Origin: a candidate division TA06 bacterium
GTDB lineage: Bacteria > Hydrothermota > DG-26 > E44-bin18 > JADFOU01
Direction: 5' to 3'
DNA: 7,581 bases
Assembly (NCBI GenBank): GCA_022562655.1
Contig: JADFOU010000096.1
Span: forward strand, 1-7,581
Positions 6,236-7,581 of the stretch are shown in pieces; within the stretch, counting starts at the first letter, position 1, and each line of letters begins with the position of its first letter. The position numbers were made by a program, and so were the translations under genes. The notes under the pieces are model-generated. The model searched no databases, was not told the DNA's origin, and was given only the letters and a program-made list of their open reading frames with translations.

Positions 6236-6385
6236 GGTTGCACTTTTGAATTTTGGTCAATTGATCCGCCTCCCTGGCCGACCCAGCCCGGGGGTGGGGC
6301 GAGGAGAATCGGGCGGGGGGAAGTGCGAAGAGGTTCGGGCTTGGCATGCGAATTCGTTTTGCTGGTTGGACTTTAAATTCTTTAT

Positions 6386-7581
6386 ATGAAATATTCACAG
6401 TTCACAATTCACAATTCACACTTCGATTTGGAGTCTGCCCTCTCCGCTTTGGTTGACCTCACCTATCACTCCTTTCATTGCGAGACCCTCTGCCTTTTCC
6501 TTTTGGATCCAGAGGGGGGTGATCTGGTTCTGAATCAATTCCGAAGTTCCCGTGCCTCATTGAAGAAGGAGGCGAGGATTGAGATTGGGGAAGGGATTGT
6601 GGGGTGGACAGCAAAGGAAGGGAGGGAATTGTTGGTCGAGAGGTTTGATCGCCCCACTCGAACTCTGGGATATTATACAGGAAAAGAAGTGGTAAATTCT
6701 ATCCTTTCTGCACCTGTCCTTCTTGAGGGTAGCGTGGAGGGGGTCTTGGTGACGGACCGAAAAGAGGGTTCTTTTGAAGTATTGGATCGGGAGAGGATTA
6801 AAGAATTTGCCCGTCAGACAGCAACCTTGATCGGCCTCTTTCGTTCAGCCCAGGCATCTCAAGAGACCGCCCGCCGTTTTTCCATTTTTCATGAGATGTC
6901 CAAGGGGATTGCGGGTAGGCTCCACTTTGATGAAGTTCTGGATTGGATCTGTGAGACAGTAGAAAAAACATTTTTCTATGATGAAATGGTATTGGTTCTC
7001 TTGAAGGGGACTGAGGGAGTGATCCAGAGACGCCAGGGGTATCTCTCTGGATTGAGGGAGGGATCCACCTTCCCACTGGATCATTCTCCTTCGGATAAAA
7101 ACTTACAATCCCTCTCTGGTCTTATCCTAAAAAATAATGTACCTCTCCTCATAGAAGATCTCTGGAAGGATGGGGGGAGAATTCCGGTCTTCTATCCGGG
7201 CGAAACTCCCCTCTATCGCTCCTTCGTAGGAACTCCTCTCAACTTCTCCAATGAGCCTATGGGCATTCTGACCCTCCTGAATCGGGAGAAGAAGGGGTTT
7301 CAGGAGGTAGACAGCCACCTCCTCGACTTGCTGGGTCAGATGGCTTCCCAGTCCTTGGAACGGTCTCGACTCTATGAGCAAACCGAAGAATTGGCGATCC
7401 GGGACGGGCTTACGGGTCTCTTTAACCACCGCCATTTTCAAGAAACCCTCACTACTTGGATGGAGAGACAAAAGAGTTTCGCCCTTCTGTTGATAGATGT
7501 AGACCATTTTAAGGGACTGAATGACCAGTATGGTCATCCGGTAGGGGATGAAGTATTGAATAAGATTTCCAGGATCCTCAC
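6386..7581 (+). CDS. GAF-GAF-GGDEF diguanylate cyclase, 3' end outside window
   Basis: The reading frame is open to the window end (398 codons seen, no stop). Residues about 14-152 form one GAF domain (ETLCLFLLDPEGGDLVL, IEIGEGIVGWTAKEGRELLV, SILSAPVLLEGSVEGVLVTD). Residues about 165-325 form a second (FHEMSKGIAGRLHFDEVLDW, SFVGTPLNFSNEPMGILTLLNR). A short coiled linker (SQSLERSRLYEQTEELA) leads to a GGDEF domain starting RDGLTGLFNHRHF (339-351), with LLIDVDHFKGLNDQYGHPVGD (368-388), where D371 is the expected metal ligand; the GG(D/E)EF loop itself is beyond the edge. The protein would make cyclic di-GMP in response to a ligand sensed by the GAF domains; no membrane segment is seen, so it is cytoplasmic. 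The ATG at 6386 has no Shine-Dalgarno and an in-frame TAA lies 12 nt upstream; a later start such as TTG at 6428 is possible because the first codons overlie a tandem repeat. Confidence 0.9.
   Translation, partial: MKYSQFTIHNSHFDLESALSALVDLTYHSFHCETLCLFLLDPEGGDLVLNQFRSSRASLKKEARIEIGEGIVGWTAKEGRELLVERFDRPTRTLGYYTGKEVVNSILSAPVLLEGSVEGVLVTDRKEGSFEVLDRERIKEFARQTATLIGLFRSAQASQETARRFSIFHEMSKGIAGRLHFDEVLDWICETVEKTFFYDEMVLVLLKGTEGVIQRRQGYLSGLREGSTFPLDHSPSDKNLQSLSGLILKNNVPLLIEDLWKDGGRIPVFYPGETPLYRSFVGTPLNFSNEPMGILTLLNREKKGFQEVDSHLLDLLGQMASQSLERSRLYEQTEELAIRDGLTGLFNHRHFQETLTTWMERQKSFALLLIDVDHFKGLNDQYGHPVGDEVLNKISRIL
6394..6421 (+). repeat. Four tandem heptamers (TTCACAN)
   Basis: TTCACAG, TTCACAA, TTCACAA and TTCACAC stand head to tail. 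They lie inside the first codons of the GGDEF gene if the ATG at 6386 is used; since 7 is not a multiple of 3 they give a non-repeating peptide (SQFTIHNSHF). I recall TTCACAATTCACAATTCAC strings as intergenic repeats in environmental genomes, which would favour a downstream start. Confidence 0.8.

Larger units (their letters stand above)
6013..6385. other. Divergent intergenic region without a credible gene
   Basis: About 370 bp between divergently read genes. Short open frames exist on both strands, but none has a recognisable domain, a Shine-Dalgarno or plausible composition. Composition swings from very A+T-rich (6064-6115, long T runs on the plus strand) to G+C-rich (about 6265-6350, with CCCGGGGG, GGGGCGAGG and GGGCGGGGGG). 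Several short repeat-like blocks are listed separately. Promoters for both flanking genes must lie here, but I could not identify convincing -35/-10 pairs; TTGGAC at 6366-6371 with AAATAT 17 nt later is the only weak plus-strand candidate. Confidence 0.6.

Noticed and set aside
6147..6398. Minus-strand open frame of 83 codons in the divergent intergenic region
   Set aside because: It runs over the repeat blocks and the G+C-rich patch, has no Shine-Dalgarno or domain, and overlaps the start of the GGDEF gene.
6013..6421. CRISPR array or tRNA in the repeat-rich intergenic region
   Set aside because: The repeats are adjacent heptamers and degenerate short units without regular spacers; no cloverleaf or CCA-type end was seen.
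7127..7537. Minus-strand 136-codon frame antisense to the GGDEF gene
   Set aside because: The plus strand encodes a continuous GAF-GAF-GGDEF protein; the antisense product has no recognisable motif.

Overview
The window looks like a piece of an uncultivated Gram-negative bacterial genome. Two secreted proteins lie on the plus strand at the left end. One carries a C-terminal FlgD-Ig/type-A-sorting-like domain of the kind common in FCB-group and neighbouring candidate phyla (Zixibacteria, KSB1, Latescibacteria and similar). The centre is a minus-strand surface-polysaccharide cluster with a family-9 (heptosyltransferase-type) glycosyltransferase, which is typical of organisms that make LPS. I cannot assign a phylum from the sequence alone.

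Layout. (1) 17-1867, plus strand: a DUF4114-like secreted protein with a C-terminal sorting domain, then a second secreted protein with two domains that I know only as recurrent unnamed sequence patterns. They are 81 bp apart with no terminator between them, so probably co-transcribed. (2) 1868-1977: convergent junction with a perfect hairpin whose T-rich side serves the minus-strand operon. (3) 5999 down to 1978, minus strand: metallophosphoesterase (TTG start, strong SD), NDP-sugar SDR of the GDP-mannose dehydratase / GDP-6-deoxy-mannose reductase type, the relic of a second gene of the same family, glycosyltransferase 9, and a SAM methyltransferase. (4) 6000-6385: a divergent intergenic region of about 385 bp that holds no credible gene but a patchwork of short repeats and hairpins. 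(5) 6386 to the window end, plus strand: a GAF-GAF-GGDEF protein cut off by the window edge.

How the genes fit together. The minus-strand genes read as a nucleotide-sugar and glycan assembly operon: the SDR would make a 6-deoxyhexose nucleotide, GT9 would transfer a sugar, and the methyltransferase might modify the glycan or its precursor. The phosphoesterase is an odd partner. The most solid unusual observation is the epimerase relic at 3948-4243. Short pieces of the N-terminus, middle and C-terminus of an SDR are joined with large internal losses and a frame change. Both of its overlapping junctions with its neighbours (TTGA and GTGA) survive. I found no convincing new defence, mobile or RNA system in the window.
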